A DNA stretch of 64,000 nt from positions 272,015 to 336,014 of the forward strand of contig JAEYLX010000067.1 of assembly GCA_023407575.1 (NCBI GenBank), written 5' to 3'. The DNA is from Bacillota bacterium. Its GTDB lineage: Bacteria > Bacillota > Clostridia > Lachnospirales > Lachnospiraceae. The notes below the pieces were generated by a model. The model searched no databases. It saw only the letters and a list, made by a program, of their open reading frames with translations, and had not been told where the DNA came from. The position numbers were made by a program, and so were the translations under genes. Positions 1 to 9,064 of this stretch are shown here, piece by piece. Within the stretch, counting starts at the first letter, position 1; every line of letters starts with the position of its first letter.

Positions 1-84
1 CAACTCCTGTGGGATGGCATACTGAAAGGTCTTATCTAAATTTTCATGGGAGATATCGATAATAATATCTGCATAGACTACCAT
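1..84 (-). CDS. priA: Primosomal protein N' (PriA helicase), N-terminus, partial
   Basis: Only the first 28 codons lie in the window; the gene runs off the left edge. The ATG at 84 is preceded by a GGAGGA ribosome binding site at about 88-94. The peptide begins MVVYADIIIDIS and continues with a DKTFQYAIP stretch, matching the start of PriA, the DNA-binding domain that recognises restarted forks. PriA reloads the replisome at stalled forks. The gene follows murE on the same strand after about 150 nt. The call rests on a short but characteristic N-terminus. Confidence 0.72.
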   Translation of the reverse strand, partial: MVVYADIIIDISHENLDKTFQYAIPQEL

Positions 85-236
85 CCTGTCCTCCTTCGTT
101 GTTATTATCCTTCGTGTATTATAAACTAATCTTATTATTAATTAATCTATCGTACTTTAGAATTACGTTTTTTCTATGAACAACTCATTAAATAGAATTA
201 AAATTATCCTAAATTTATTTTAATCTATAAATCCGT

Positions 237-1694
237 CTATTTACCTTCTAAGATATCAGCAATCAATTCTCTTTCATCCATATGATACTTCACGCCATTT
301 ATTTCCTGATAATCTTCATGACCCTTGCCTGCAAGTACGATAACATCGCCTTCCTGTGCGTTATCCATACAATATTTAATGGCTTCTTTACGGTCTATGA
401 TTTCTACATATTTACCCGGTCCTTTTTTTACACCTATAATAATGTCATTAATAATTTCCTGTGGTTCTTCTTTTCTCGGGTTATCGGAGGTAACCACCGT
501 AAGATCTGCTAATCTTGAGGACACCTCACCCATTTCAAATCTTCGGTTTCTATCACGGTTTCCTCCGCAACCAAACAGGCAGATAAGACGGGAGGGTTGA
601 TATTCCTTCAAGGTAGTTAATAAGCTTTGTAAACTCATTGCATTATGGGCATAGTCAATCATTAAGGTATAGTGATCACTAACTGTAACCAATTCTACTC
701 TACCTCTAACATTGACATGATTCAGTGCTTTTGTAATCTCTTCCTCCTTCACTCCAAAATGCCTGCAAAGGGCTAGTGCGCAAAGAGAATTGTATACATT
801 GAACTTTCCAGGTACATTCATCTTCACACTCATATTCATAAGACCTTCTACCTGATAAGCAATCCCAAGGTAACCAGGTCTTTGCACTAATTCTACATTA
901 GTTGCTCTCACATCTGCTTTATCGGAAAATCCAAAGGTTTCCACCTGACAGGTATGACCTTCGAGAATCTCTTCAGCATGAGAATCATCTATATTAATTA
1001 AACCTACTTTACATTGCTTAAATAACTTGCTCTTACATCTTAAATAATCCTCAAAATCCTTATGCTCTGCCCCACCAATATGATCATGCCCTAAATTAGT
1101 AAAGATACCATAATCAAACACGAAACCAGACATACGATGCAACATCAGTCCTTGGGAAGATGCTTCCATCACTACACAGTCACAACCTGCCTCCACCATT
1201 TCAGCAAAATACTGTTGTGTAAGATAAGATTCCGGTGTTGTATTATTGGAGGGAATTACTTTATCCCCAATAATGGTTTCAATGGTACCAATTAATCCAA
1301 CCTTCTTCCCTGTATTCTCAAGAATGGACTTAATCATATAGGTTGTAGTCGTTTTACCCTTAGTTCCCGTGATACCAATCGTTGTCAGCTTTTTGGCCGG
1401 GTGGTCAAAATATGCTGCAGACATATATGCTAAGGCTGCTCTGGTATTTTCCACTTTAATAATCGTAACAGCCTCTGGAACTTCCACTTCTTTTTCAACA
1501 ATTACAGCAGTAGCACCTTTTTCAACAACTTCCTTTATAAAATTGTGTCCATCAACCACTGCACCGCTGATACACACAAATACAGAATCCCCAATTACAT
1601 TTCTTGAGTCATATACTAATGTTGACACATTAGCAGTAATATCTCCTTTTATAACTTTATAATCTAACTCCTTAAGTAATTTCTCCAGCAACAT
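237..1694 (-). CDS. murE: UDP-N-acetylmuramoyl-L-alanyl-D-glutamate--2,6-diaminopimelate ligase
   Basis: Cytoplasmic Mur ligase that adds the third stem-peptide residue to UDP-MurNAc-Ala-Glu in peptidoglycan synthesis. The protein is 485 aa, normal for MurE. It has an N-terminal uridine-binding domain, an ATP loop GITGTKGKTTTT near residues 107-118, a central ligase domain and a C-terminal domain with DNPRKEEP near residues 404-411. The DNPR signature is what meso-diaminopimelate-adding MurE enzymes carry, so the substrate is inferred to be meso-DAP rather than lysine. The start is the ATG at 1694, placed correctly after AGGAGG. An in-frame start nine codons upstream would put that ribosome site inside the coding region. 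Confidence 0.95.
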   Translation of the reverse strand: MLLEKLLKELDYKVIKGDITANVSTLVYDSRNVIGDSVFVCISGAVVDGHNFIKEVVEKGATAVIVEKEVEVPEAVTIIKVENTRAALAYMSAAYFDHPAKKLTTIGITGTKGKTTTTYMIKSILENTGKKVGLIGTIETIIGDKVIPSNNTTPESYLTQQYFAEMVEAGCDCVVMEASSQGLMLHRMSGFVFDYGIFTNLGHDHIGGAEHKDFEDYLRCKSKLFKQCKVGLINIDDSHAEEILEGHTCQVETFGFSDKADVRATNVELVQRPGYLGIAYQVEGLMNMSVKMNVPGKFNVYNSLCALALCRHFGVKEEEITKALNHVNVRGRVELVTVSDHYTLMIDYAHNAMSLQSLLTTLKEYQPSRLICLFGCGGNRDRNRRFEMGEVSSRLADLTVVTSDNPRKEEPQEIINDIIIGVKKGPGKYVEIIDRKEAIKYCMDNAQEGDVIVLAGKGHEDYQEINGVKYHMDERELIADILEGK

Positions 1695-1721
1695 ATATGA
1701 TCCTCCTAAAATTATTTGCAC

Positions 1722-2232
1722 TATCTATTGATTCTTAACTTAAAATACCAATTCTATCACCAGATTCCACCTAATTGTATGTATAGTATGATACTGTATA
1801 GCCTTGGCAAACTATAATTTAATCTTACTGATTATCCTATTCCTTTTGATTATCTATCATAACTACCTTATATAATTATAGTGCAAAAATAATCTTTGTA
1901 AAGATAAACCTCGATTGTCAAATCGAGGTAGTATGGCCCAATTTTCACCTTACAATCAACCCGAAAAGACTTTTGTACGAGTTTTCTATACAATCTATCA
2001 TTTTGTATTCAGAATGCGCAAACTTTTACATAAAAAACTCGTGTTTAGTAAAAATACTATACACGAGCTTTATAACGTAAGTACGTAAGTATTATTTCAT
2101 AAAAATCTTAAATAGTCTTAAATAGTGATTTGCTTCTCGTAACGTATATTAGCTAGTTCACTAATAATTGTAGGGTTCCATTTGACAATAACTAATAGCA
2201 TATTGGGTTGAATTTATAGATTGTATTATATA
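1722..2232. other. Gene-free interval between murE and an orphan membrane-protein gene
   Basis: About 510 nt with no credible reading frame. It contains the terminator listed at 2032-2067 and a short perfect hairpin at 1909-1928, with arms CCTCGATT and AATCGAGG and a 4-nt loop. On the minus strand the short hairpin is followed by a mixed T-rich run, so it could be a second weak terminator. I see no clear promoter for murE. Confidence 0.5.
2032..2067 (-). terminator. Rho-independent terminator after the 2233-2700 gene
   Basis: On the minus strand the stem CTCGTGT/ACACGAG continues, after one T-T mismatch, into TAGTA/TACTA around an AAAA or TTTT loop, and is followed directly by six Ts (2037-2032). 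Position and polarity fit transcription of the 2233-2700 gene. Confidence 0.8.
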
Positions 2233-2700
2233 TTACAATCCATTGCTTCGCATATAATTCATGATTTTATTTACCTCAGCTTTTTTCGCCTTTCCAATAT
2301 AATAATGTCCTGAAAATCCAACGATAATCGAATTGTATGGATTTTTTTTCTGTTTATCTATATATACGTTAATTTCCTGATCAGTATAATAGGTAGCTTT
2401 ATAGAACTGATTTGGAGGATCATTTTTTGATTCACCGGAAATTATTAACGATTCAAGTACACCATTCATTAATTGTTTCCGTATATCGTTTCCTGATTTC
2501 CATGAGGCAATGGCGTTATTTGACTTTAAATCTGGATCCAGACTCATACAGGCAGTTATATGTTTTTTTATTAACTCTTTCTGTGCTTTATTTATTTTGG
2601 TATAGTTCTTGTTCTGTTCATAGATAAATAGAAATGCACATGATATTATTATAATTAAAATCGTAATGATCAGACTTATAATTTTCCATCTTTTCAGCAT
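2233..2700 (-). CDS. Small single-pass membrane-anchored hypothetical protein
   Basis: A 155-aa protein I do not recognise. Residues 7-27 form one strongly hydrophobic N-terminal helix, most likely an uncleaved anchor, leaving a basic extracytoplasmic domain of about 125 residues with a YYIGKAKKAEV stretch near the C-terminus. The ATG at 2700 has a GGGAGGG about 16 nt upstream, a longer than usual spacing, and no alternative start lies near. A TATAAT hexamer at 2729-2734 with a weak -35 may be its promoter. It has its own terminator and stands alone between two long gene-free stretches. No function is proposed. Confidence 0.6.
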   Translation of the reverse strand: MLKRWKIISLIITILIIIISCAFLFIYEQNKNYTKINKAQKELIKKHITACMSLDPDLKSNNAIASWKSGNDIRKQLMNGVLESLIISGESKNDPPNQFYKATYYTDQEINVYIDKQKKNPYNSIIVGFSGHYYIGKAKKAEVNKIMNYMRSNGL

Positions 2701-3329
2701 AATTTAAGTATCCATCCCTCCCAATTGCATTATATTAGCCCTTAGTAAAACTCTTAAACCACTGTATGTATGCGGCTTTACGAGGCAGGATTGCCTCGTT
2801 ATCACCATAATATATAGAAACGATCAGCTCTTTTTGATATACTTAAGTCTAATTTAGATGCGCAAAAAAACTCATCTTTACAATCCTATTATAAAGTGAA
2901 TCTTTCGATCAAATAAAATCATGAGTATTGCTCATCTCTACATTATATATATTATTTATAAAATTGGAAATAGGGTAATAAAAATTAGTTATTTACAATC
3001 TGTTAATCAATGCAAATTATGCATATATATGGTAATTTGTAGGACTTGCATGATAATTCTATCCGCCTAATCACTCTCCCTATTATCATCTCTACCTTAA
3101 TCCTCCATGTTTTATATACGGAATTTGGAGAATTTAAGTTAAATAATATAACTCTATTTTACATTATTCACCATTCGTCAAATAGCATTTACTTATTATT
3201 CTCGATATTTTGTAAAATCCGCCTGGTGTATAGATTGCTTTTCCTTATTCCGCTTTATCAAGAGACTTTCTTGTTATGAGTTTCGTATTAGGAATATCAG
3301 AATATTTAATAAAAACCAGTACTGCCATG
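2701..3329. other. Gene-free AT-rich interval upstream of the orphan gene
   Basis: About 630 nt. It holds the probable promoter of the 2233-2700 gene and a perfect 8-bp hairpin at 2780-2799 (ACGAGGCA/TGCCTCGT, GGAT loop) about 80 nt upstream of that gene. Two plus-strand open frames at 3046-3279 and 3276-3461 have no ribosome binding site and low-complexity composition, so I do not call them. I see no strong terminator for comEC. Confidence 0.45.
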
Positions 3330-5708
3330 TCAATTTCCCTGGACTCTTACTACCTTATACCCTTTTATTTCAAGCTTCTGCCCATCCGTCCAAATTGTTA
3401 TTGCTCCCACCTTGTTCGTAAGATAATAACTACTACCCTTCTCTATCAATCTATCCAGTAGCTCCTCATGGGGATGGCCATAAGAATTATCCTTGCCACA
3501 GGAAATGATAGAAATTATCGGATGAACCAAATCTAACAATTCCTCCTTCGTGGAGTATTTTGATCCATGGTGAGCTACCTTTAAAACCTCATACGTTTCA
3601 GGTAGTTTTAATGTTGTATTTCCATAATACGACTGCTGTAGTATATTTATCAGTGCAGTCTCCCCACCTTCTTCTAAATCACCTGTTAAGAGCAGGTCAA
3701 ATTCTTTATAGTTCAGACTCAACACGGTAGAGTAAGAATTAACCGAGGTTGGTTCAAATTCTGGTGATGGATGAAGACATAGCAATTGCAGTTTATCATC
3801 CCTTATGTAATCACCTTTCTTAATATACTGCACAGAAACTCCCTTTGATAATGCCAATTCCTTCAACTCTAAATAAGCAGAATTATTCTCTTTAAGATAC
3901 TCTTCTTTGAGATATGGAAGTAATAATGTATCTATGTTTATTTGCTCCTCTTCTATCAGCTCTTTAATGCCACTGATGTGATCATTATCAGAATGGGTGA
4001 CAATCACATAATCTAACCTGCTTATTCCTTGTGAGAGCAAAAATGGTTTTATCCTATATTCACCAACTTTTTTTATACTACTGCTTCCACCATCCACCAG
4101 AATGTTTATCCCTGACTCATTTCTCATAAAGATAGAATCCCCCTGACCCACATCTAGAAATGTAACTGCTAATCCATTCCAGGGTTTCGGAATGATAAAT
4201 ATAAGAACTGCCAACGTTGGCAGCAGATATAAAAACTTTGATTTATACTTTTTCACACTAGTAACAAACGCTGTTAAGATAAATGCATATAGTAAAATTG
4301 ATATGATTGAAGGCTTTCCTAGAGTCATCAAATTATAGGGCAAATTAGCTGCCACTCTGCAAACCCCTTCATAAAACTGTAGGATATAATTCGTAGCTCC
4401 TATTAAAAATACCCCTGCTGGCAGATAAATCAGTCCAACGATTCCCGCGAAAATAGAACTTAAGGTTAGAATAGTTACAAATGGGAGTACAAGCAAATTT
4501 ATAATTAGTCCATAGGTGGGAAACTGGTAAAAATAATAAAGAACAAAAGGCGTTGTGGTTAGCTGTGCACTAAGACTAAGAAATAGACTATTTATGATGG
4601 GGTGTTCCAACTTTGTCAGTTTTTTCAATGCCGGATATATGACAGCAATTCCGATAACTGCGCCGTAAGACAGAAGGAACCCTGCGCTAAAGATTTGGAG
4701 GGGATTATGTACAAGAATAATGAAAGCACTCAACGCTGTTGCAGAAATCATATCATAGGTCTTTCCAGGTATAGCAGCCAGCAAAAAAATTACCATCATT
4801 ATCACAGCACGTTGCGTGGAAACACTGAAATTGGTTAAAACACCATAACTGTAGATGAATAGAATGGATAGAATTGTTGCATAGATGCCAGGTACTTTTG
4901 ACCACCTCATTAATTTATAAACGAACATGCCCAGCAAAGATATATGTAGTCCGGATATTGCCAGCAGATGTGCAATACCATTGTTTTGATAGAGATCTTT
5001 AATATCTTCTTGAAGTAGTTGCTTTTCTCCTAAAAGCATAGCAATTAACGCACCTGACTCTTTATCAGATAGTAGTTTTGAATATACATCAACTAATTTT
5101 TGCTTTCGTTCAGACAAGAACTGCCTGTACTTAGAATAACCAGGGTCAATCATAGATATTTCATCTGAATACATTTTGAAATCAATATTCTCGATTAAAT
5201 AATAAAGTTGTTCATTAAATTGACCTGGATTTGATGGAGCTGCGAATTTGATTAGTGTACCCTTGACTTTAATCTGATTACCAATTAAAAAATCAGAGGT
5301 ATCGGACGAATAAATAAGAAGTTGTTCAGAAAGATAAGAAGTTTTATTATCCACATAAATTTGATTATTCTTTAAATAGATAGCCTTTCCCGTCGGTTTA
5401 TCTACAATCATTGTAATTTGACCAGTCACCTCACAAGGAAGTTCTTCCTCAAAGATGTTATATACAGCAGGAACCTGAAGTCTTACTTCGGTTACATGAA
5501 ACCCAACCAGAAAAAAAATAGGAAGACTCCATAAAAATGTATCCAGAAGTTTCTTAGCTTTTTTCCAGCGTATGAAATTAATAAGTAAAAGGATTAAATA
5601 GCCAATTAAAATAAACAAGAAAATATAAGGCAGTAAACTATCGTTCCATGCCAGAAATAACCCAGCAAGGTATGCTCCAAGCATCCCCACCATTGGTCGT
5701 TTTATCAA
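3330..5708 (-). CDS. comEC: ComEC/Rec2-family DNA uptake channel with metallo-beta-lactamase domain
   Basis: Integral membrane protein that passes transforming single-stranded DNA across the cytoplasmic membrane. About 792 aa, full length for the family. In order: an N-terminal pair of hydrophobic helices, a soluble DUF4131-like domain, the competence membrane domain (NGIAHLLAISGLH near residues 245-257, then many helices), and a C-terminal metallo-beta-lactamase-like domain from about residue 515 with FLDVGQGDS, THSDNDH and VAHHGSK. The start is uncertain: a GTG at 5714 touches the GGAGGGG ribosome site, whereas the TTG at 5708 is spaced 7 nt from it and is preferred. It is last in the unit with a two-component system and a GerMN lipoprotein. 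Confidence 0.93.
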   Translation of the reverse strand: MIKRPMVGMLGAYLAGLFLAWNDSLLPYIFLFILIGYLILLLINFIRWKKAKKLLDTFLWSLPIFFLVGFHVTEVRLQVPAVYNIFEEELPCEVTGQITMIVDKPTGKAIYLKNNQIYVDNKTSYLSEQLLIYSSDTSDFLIGNQIKVKGTLIKFAAPSNPGQFNEQLYYLIENIDFKMYSDEISMIDPGYSKYRQFLSERKQKLVDVYSKLLSDKESGALIAMLLGEKQLLQEDIKDLYQNNGIAHLLAISGLHISLLGMFVYKLMRWSKVPGIYATILSILFIYSYGVLTNFSVSTQRAVIMMVIFLLAAIPGKTYDMISATALSAFIILVHNPLQIFSAGFLLSYGAVIGIAVIYPALKKLTKLEHPIINSLFLSLSAQLTTTPFVLYYFYQFPTYGLIINLLVLPFVTILTLSSIFAGIVGLIYLPAGVFLIGATNYILQFYEGVCRVAANLPYNLMTLGKPSIISILLYAFILTAFVTSVKKYKSKFLYLLPTLAVLIFIIPKPWNGLAVTFLDVGQGDSIFMRNESGINILVDGGSSSIKKVGEYRIKPFLLSQGISRLDYVIVTHSDNDHISGIKELIEEEQINIDTLLLPYLKEEYLKENNSAYLELKELALSKGVSVQYIKKGDYIRDDKLQLLCLHPSPEFEPTSVNSYSTVLSLNYKEFDLLLTGDLEEGGETALINILQQSYYGNTTLKLPETYEVLKVAHHGSKYSTKEELLDLVHPIISIISCGKDNSYGHPHEELLDRLIEKGSSYYLTNKVGAITIWTDGQKLEIKGYKVVRVQGN

Positions 5709-5776
5709 TAACACCCCTCCGTATCCATATAATATTTATTATAATTATTTTCATGTTGATTATCACTTATTTTATA

Positions 5777-5824
5777 AATGTGTTATAACCAAATAATTAT
5801 TAATATCCTCGGTCATAACACATT
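5777..5824. other. Intercistronic inverted repeat between GerMN lipoprotein gene and comEC
   Basis: Arms of 14 nt, AATGTGTTATAACC and GGTCATAACACATT, pair with one mismatch around a 20-nt AT-rich loop. There is no proper T-run on the minus strand, so this is at most a weak terminator or a processing site separating comEC from the upstream genes. Confidence 0.45.
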
Positions 5825-5841
5825 CCATATAATTATAGATT

Positions 5842-6753
5842 TTATTCTGTTGTCTTAATTAAATTTAAATTACGTTCAAAGAGTCCGTCAAAATCAATAA
5901 CATCTCCATAAGTCTCAACCGTTTTACTTTTAATGGTAAATTGAACCTTATTAATATCCGGTAGTTCCACCAATGTATTTACAATTGAGTTAATAGTAAC
6001 CTCTGGTTTTACATCAAGAACCATATCCAAAAACACTTCGTTAAAGTCAACTGTGCAAATTCCATCACTCTTAGAAATATGAAGTAACTTGGTACCTTCT
6101 GGTATTGTACTTAACATTGCAATATTCTTTGGACCTTCTATCAGCTTATTGATAGCCAATTCCTCCAAGGAACTGGTTCCAGTATAATTAATGCTGGTCC
6201 CGTAAGCAATGAGGGCATCTCCCTCCTGGTTAGCAAAATACAATTTAACTTTATAATTTGTGTTCGTATTGGTATTATCAACGAAGTCTTCTACCGACAT
6301 TGAGTCAACAATTTCACCGTCCGAATCAATAAGAGGGCTACCATTCACTTTAAATTGAATGTTTTCTATCATATCTAATTGACCTAAGGTTTTTACAATT
6401 GCCGCTCTACTTAAAACTTCTGATATTCCAGATAGCTCATTGTAAGTGGTGTCAAAATTAATTGTAAGACTATTATCATTTAAATCGCAAACATAAGTCA
6501 ACTTATCTGGTAAAACACTTTTATAAGTAAGGTTTTCCGGTGATTTTTTGATCATATACAGCAACTCATCTACTTGCTCACTTGGCTTTGAACCTATTAA
6601 TTCATATTCTTCACTAACAAGACCTAATGACTTTGTATCAATATAGTACACATTTATTATAGCTGCATCATCTTTTGTATTTTGATTATTACTACAGCCA
6701 GCAAAAAGCCCAATAATAAAGACAAGTAGTAACATGGTTAATTTTTTATACAT
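5842..6753 (-). CDS. Lipoprotein with two GerMN domains
   Basis: A 303-aa exported lipoprotein. The hydrophobic leader ends in the lipobox LFAGC (Cys20), so the protein should be anchored outside the cytoplasmic membrane. After a short asparagine-rich linker come two related domains, roughly residues 35-150 and 165-290. Each carries the GerMN pattern (VNVYY or VKLYF strand, then a helix ending in LIEGP or a similar motif, and a final VQFT or IQFK strand). GerMN occurs in the sporulation protein GerM and in actinobacterial LpqB. The ATG at 6753 is preferred because the GAGGG ribosome site abuts the ATG at 6756. The gene lies directly after the sensor kinase, which suggests it belongs to that signalling unit. 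Confidence 0.85.
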   Translation of the reverse strand: MYKKLTMLLLVFIIGLFAGCSNNQNTKDDAAIINVYYIDTKSLGLVSEEYELIGSKPSEQVDELLYMIKKSPENLTYKSVLPDKLTYVCDLNDNSLTINFDTTYNELSGISEVLSRAAIVKTLGQLDMIENIQFKVNGSPLIDSDGEIVDSMSVEDFVDNTNTNTNYKVKLYFANQEGDALIAYGTSINYTGTSSLEELAINKLIEGPKNIAMLSTIPEGTKLLHISKSDGICTVDFNEVFLDMVLDVKPEVTINSIVNTLVELPDINKVQFTIKSKTVETYGDVIDFDGLFERNLNLIKTTE

Positions 6754-6794
6754 CATTCCCTCAATTCTACCATTGTTAATGGTATTTCAAACAT

Positions 6795-8189
6795 TTATAC
6801 TACATAATTCATCGGAATTCTAACATTAAAGGTGGTGCCTTCTCCTTCTTTACTGTACACCTTAATAGCTCCCCGATGCATCTGAATAACATTCTTGGTG
6901 ATGGATAAACCTAACCCTGTTCCTCCAGTCTCTCTTGATCTCGCCTTATCCACTCGATAGAAACGTTCAAAGATGGAGTCCTGTGCTGATTCCGGAATTC
7001 CTATTCCTGAATCAGAAACCTTAACAAAAAAATACTTATGATCTGCATTTAAAGATACTCTAACCCATCCATCCTCAACATTATATTTGATGGCATTCTC
7101 AATTAGATTAGAAATAGCAAGTGAGAGTTTAACTTCATCTACTTCGGCGATTACTGGTCGAAAGCTTTCATAAATCATCTCAATGTTCTGTCTTTTCGCA
7201 ATTGGCCGCAATCTCTTTAGAATTTGCTCTAACAACTCATTGATATTGATCGCAGTTATATTCATATCGCCTGCGGTCTTGTCCAGTTTTACCAAGGACA
7301 ATAGGTCATTGATAATTTTATTCTCTCTTTCAATTTCATCTGTAATATCCAAAAGAAATTCTCTATATAGTTCAATTGGTGCATCCTCTTGCATAACGAG
7401 GGAATCGGCAAGCACCTTGATTGAGGTAATTGGTGTTTTTAATTCATGGGAGACATTCGATACAAACTCCTGTCTTGAGTTCTCAAGCTTTTGCATTTGA
7501 CTAATCATATGGTTAAAAGAGTCTGATATTTTTTCTATTTCATTGTATCCCTTTATGGATACGCTTTCTTCCAAATATCCATCTGTAATTCGATCAATAG
7601 AGTTCACCACATTCGTTAACGGCTTTGTTAAAGTTCCCGAAAAATAGATTGCAAATACAAAAATTAGTACTGCTAATGTAATGGCGAATAAATAAACACG
7701 CTCTTCTAAGCTTTCTTTTATAGTTTCAATATCCTTTGTAGAAAAAGTCATCACAATAACACCCATAATTTGCTTATCATTATTATGAGTGATTGGATAG
7801 TTTAGTCTTAAGAAATGGGTCTTTCTATCATGAACTGGTTCCGTAGTAATTCCACTTAAACATTGGACTACATCGGAGGAAATCAGAATTTTACCCTCTT
7901 CCAAGGAATAAGTGTCATTGACAATATTTAATTTATCACTTACTAAAATAATTCTACCATTATAAATATCTGCAATTCTTGCAATTTCTACCTCAAGGTC
8001 AGGATTAACACCTTTTGCCAGGTTTTCACTTTGTCCAATTTTATTGGAAAGATTTTTACCTTGGCTTTTTAACTCCACGGTTTTATTTTGTATTGCTTTA
8101 TCTTCATAGTTATTTAACAGGACGTAAGTAAAAATAGTCAAAGGAACAACACCCAGTAATATAAATACGACTAGAAGATAAACTCTCAT
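6795..8189 (-). CDS. Membrane sensor histidine kinase, WalK/PhoR-like
   Basis: A 464-aa kinase. It has a transmembrane helix at about 5-24, an extracytoplasmic sensor domain at about 25-165, a second helix at about 166-184 and a HAMP linker at about 185-237. The HisKA block contains FVSNVSHELKTPITS with His248 as the phosphorylated residue. A HATPase_c domain has the N box NLIENAIKYN, the G1 box DSGIGIP and GGTGLGLS. There is no PAS domain, unlike typical WalK. The ATG at 8189 has no evident ribosome binding site and lies 19 nt after the response regulator stop, so translation is probably coupled. The cognate regulator is the gene just upstream; the ligand is unknown. Confidence 0.92.
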   Translation of the reverse strand: MRVYLLVVFILLGVVPLTIFTYVLLNNYEDKAIQNKTVELKSQGKNLSNKIGQSENLAKGVNPDLEVEIARIADIYNGRIILVSDKLNIVNDTYSLEEGKILISSDVVQCLSGITTEPVHDRKTHFLRLNYPITHNNDKQIMGVIVMTFSTKDIETIKESLEERVYLFAITLAVLIFVFAIYFSGTLTKPLTNVVNSIDRITDGYLEESVSIKGYNEIEKISDSFNHMISQMQKLENSRQEFVSNVSHELKTPITSIKVLADSLVMQEDAPIELYREFLLDITDEIERENKIINDLLSLVKLDKTAGDMNITAININELLEQILKRLRPIAKRQNIEMIYESFRPVIAEVDEVKLSLAISNLIENAIKYNVEDGWVRVSLNADHKYFFVKVSDSGIGIPESAQDSIFERFYRVDKARSRETGGTGLGLSITKNVIQMHRGAIKVYSKEGEGTTFNVRIPMNYVV

Positions 8190-8208
8190 ACTATTAAATA
8201 TTCTTAAC

Positions 8209-8907
8209 TTACTCTTGATTTTGGAAAAAATATCCTACACCCCATTTTGTATGTATATATTTTGGCTCGCTCGGATTGGTTTCAATCTTCTCACGTAATC
8301 TACGGATATGAACATCCACAGTTCTAACATCACCTGGGTAATCATATCCCCAGACAATATTCAATAAATTTTCACGACTGTATACCTTGTTTGGATTAAA
8401 TACCAATAGTTCCAATAGATCAAATTCTTTCGCTGTTAAATTCACTTCCTTACCAGCAATGTGAACCCTTCTGTTCTCACAGTCTATTTTCATATCACCA
8501 AAGGTAATAAGCTTTGCTGCTTGGTTACTATTAGAAGACACTTTACTATTACGACGAATAATTGCTTTAATACGTGCTTTAACCTCAAGAATATTAAAAG
8601 GTTTTGTAATGTAATCATCTGCACCGTATTCCAGGCCAAGAATTTTATCCATGTCATCACCTTTTGCAGTTAACATGATGATTGGCATCATTGAAAACTC
8701 TCTGATCTGCTGGCAAACCTCAAACCCGTTAAATTTAGGAAGCATCACATCTAACAATACTACATCATATTCCTTTTTTTTGGCTGCTTCCAGCGCTTCT
8801 TCCCCATCATAGGCACAGTCAACTTCCATACCATCCTGTTCCAGGCTGAAACGAATACCTTTTACAATTAATTTTTCATCATCTACCACAAGTACCTTTT
8901 TAGCCAT
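8209..8907 (-). CDS. OmpR/PhoB-family response regulator
   Basis: A 232-aa DNA-binding response regulator. The receiver domain (about 1-120) has the acidic pair near residues 9-11, phospho-acceptor Asp53 in VVLLDVMLP, and the conserved Thr and Lys in MLTAK and ITKPF. The C-terminal winged helix (about 135-230) has the OmpR-type KEFDLLELL and RTVDVHIRRLR segments. ATG 8907 (MAKKVLVVDDE) matches family starts; an alternative ATG lies four codons upstream. It is the first gene of the unit with the kinase, GerMN lipoprotein and comEC. The transcript appears to begin at a 13-bp inverted repeat upstream. Confidence 0.92.
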   Translation of the reverse strand: MAKKVLVVDDEKLIVKGIRFSLEQDGMEVDCAYDGEEALEAAKKKEYDVVLLDVMLPKFNGFEVCQQIREFSMMPIIMLTAKGDDMDKILGLEYGADDYITKPFNILEVKARIKAIIRRNSKVSSNSNQAAKLITFGDMKIDCENRRVHIAGKEVNLTAKEFDLLELLVFNPNKVYSRENLLNIVWGYDYPGDVRTVDVHIRRLREKIETNPSEPKYIHTKWGVGYFFQNQE

Positions 8908-8932
8908 ATAAATAACCATACCTTTCTAGGTA

Positions 8933-8954
8933 CCTGCAAACTTTTAGCTGCAGG
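8933..8954. other. Hairpin in the leader of the two-component operon
   Basis: CCTGCA and TGCAGG pair around a 10-nt loop just upstream of the AAAGG ribosome site of the response regulator. It could affect translation initiation. Confidence 0.35.
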
Positions 8955-8972
8955 CATTTATTTATTAAGTGA

Positions 8973-9015
8973 TTGTACAATGCAATTAGCCTTCCTTCTC
9001 TCTTGCATTGTACAA
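8973..9015. promoter_or_regulatory. Perfect 13-bp inverted repeat at the start of the two-component operon transcript
   Basis: TTGTACAATGCAA (8973-8985) and TTGCATTGTACAA (9003-9015) are exact reverse complements with a 17-nt loop. A TATAAT hexamer lies on the minus strand at 9022-9027 with a weak -35, so transcription should start near 9015, placing the hairpin at the very 5' end of the mRNA. It is also 50 nt after the comEA stop, but no T-run follows on the minus strand, so it is a poor terminator. It could be a regulator site or a 5' stabilising stem. Confidence 0.55.
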
Positions 9016-9064
9016 CCAACAATTATACAAAACTTCACTAATACTACTATAGCGTATCTGGTAG

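Noticed and set aside
3046..3461. Two short plus-strand frames downstream of comEC
   Set aside because: No ribosome site, AT-driven hydrophobic composition, and the second overlaps the comEC 3' end in antisense.
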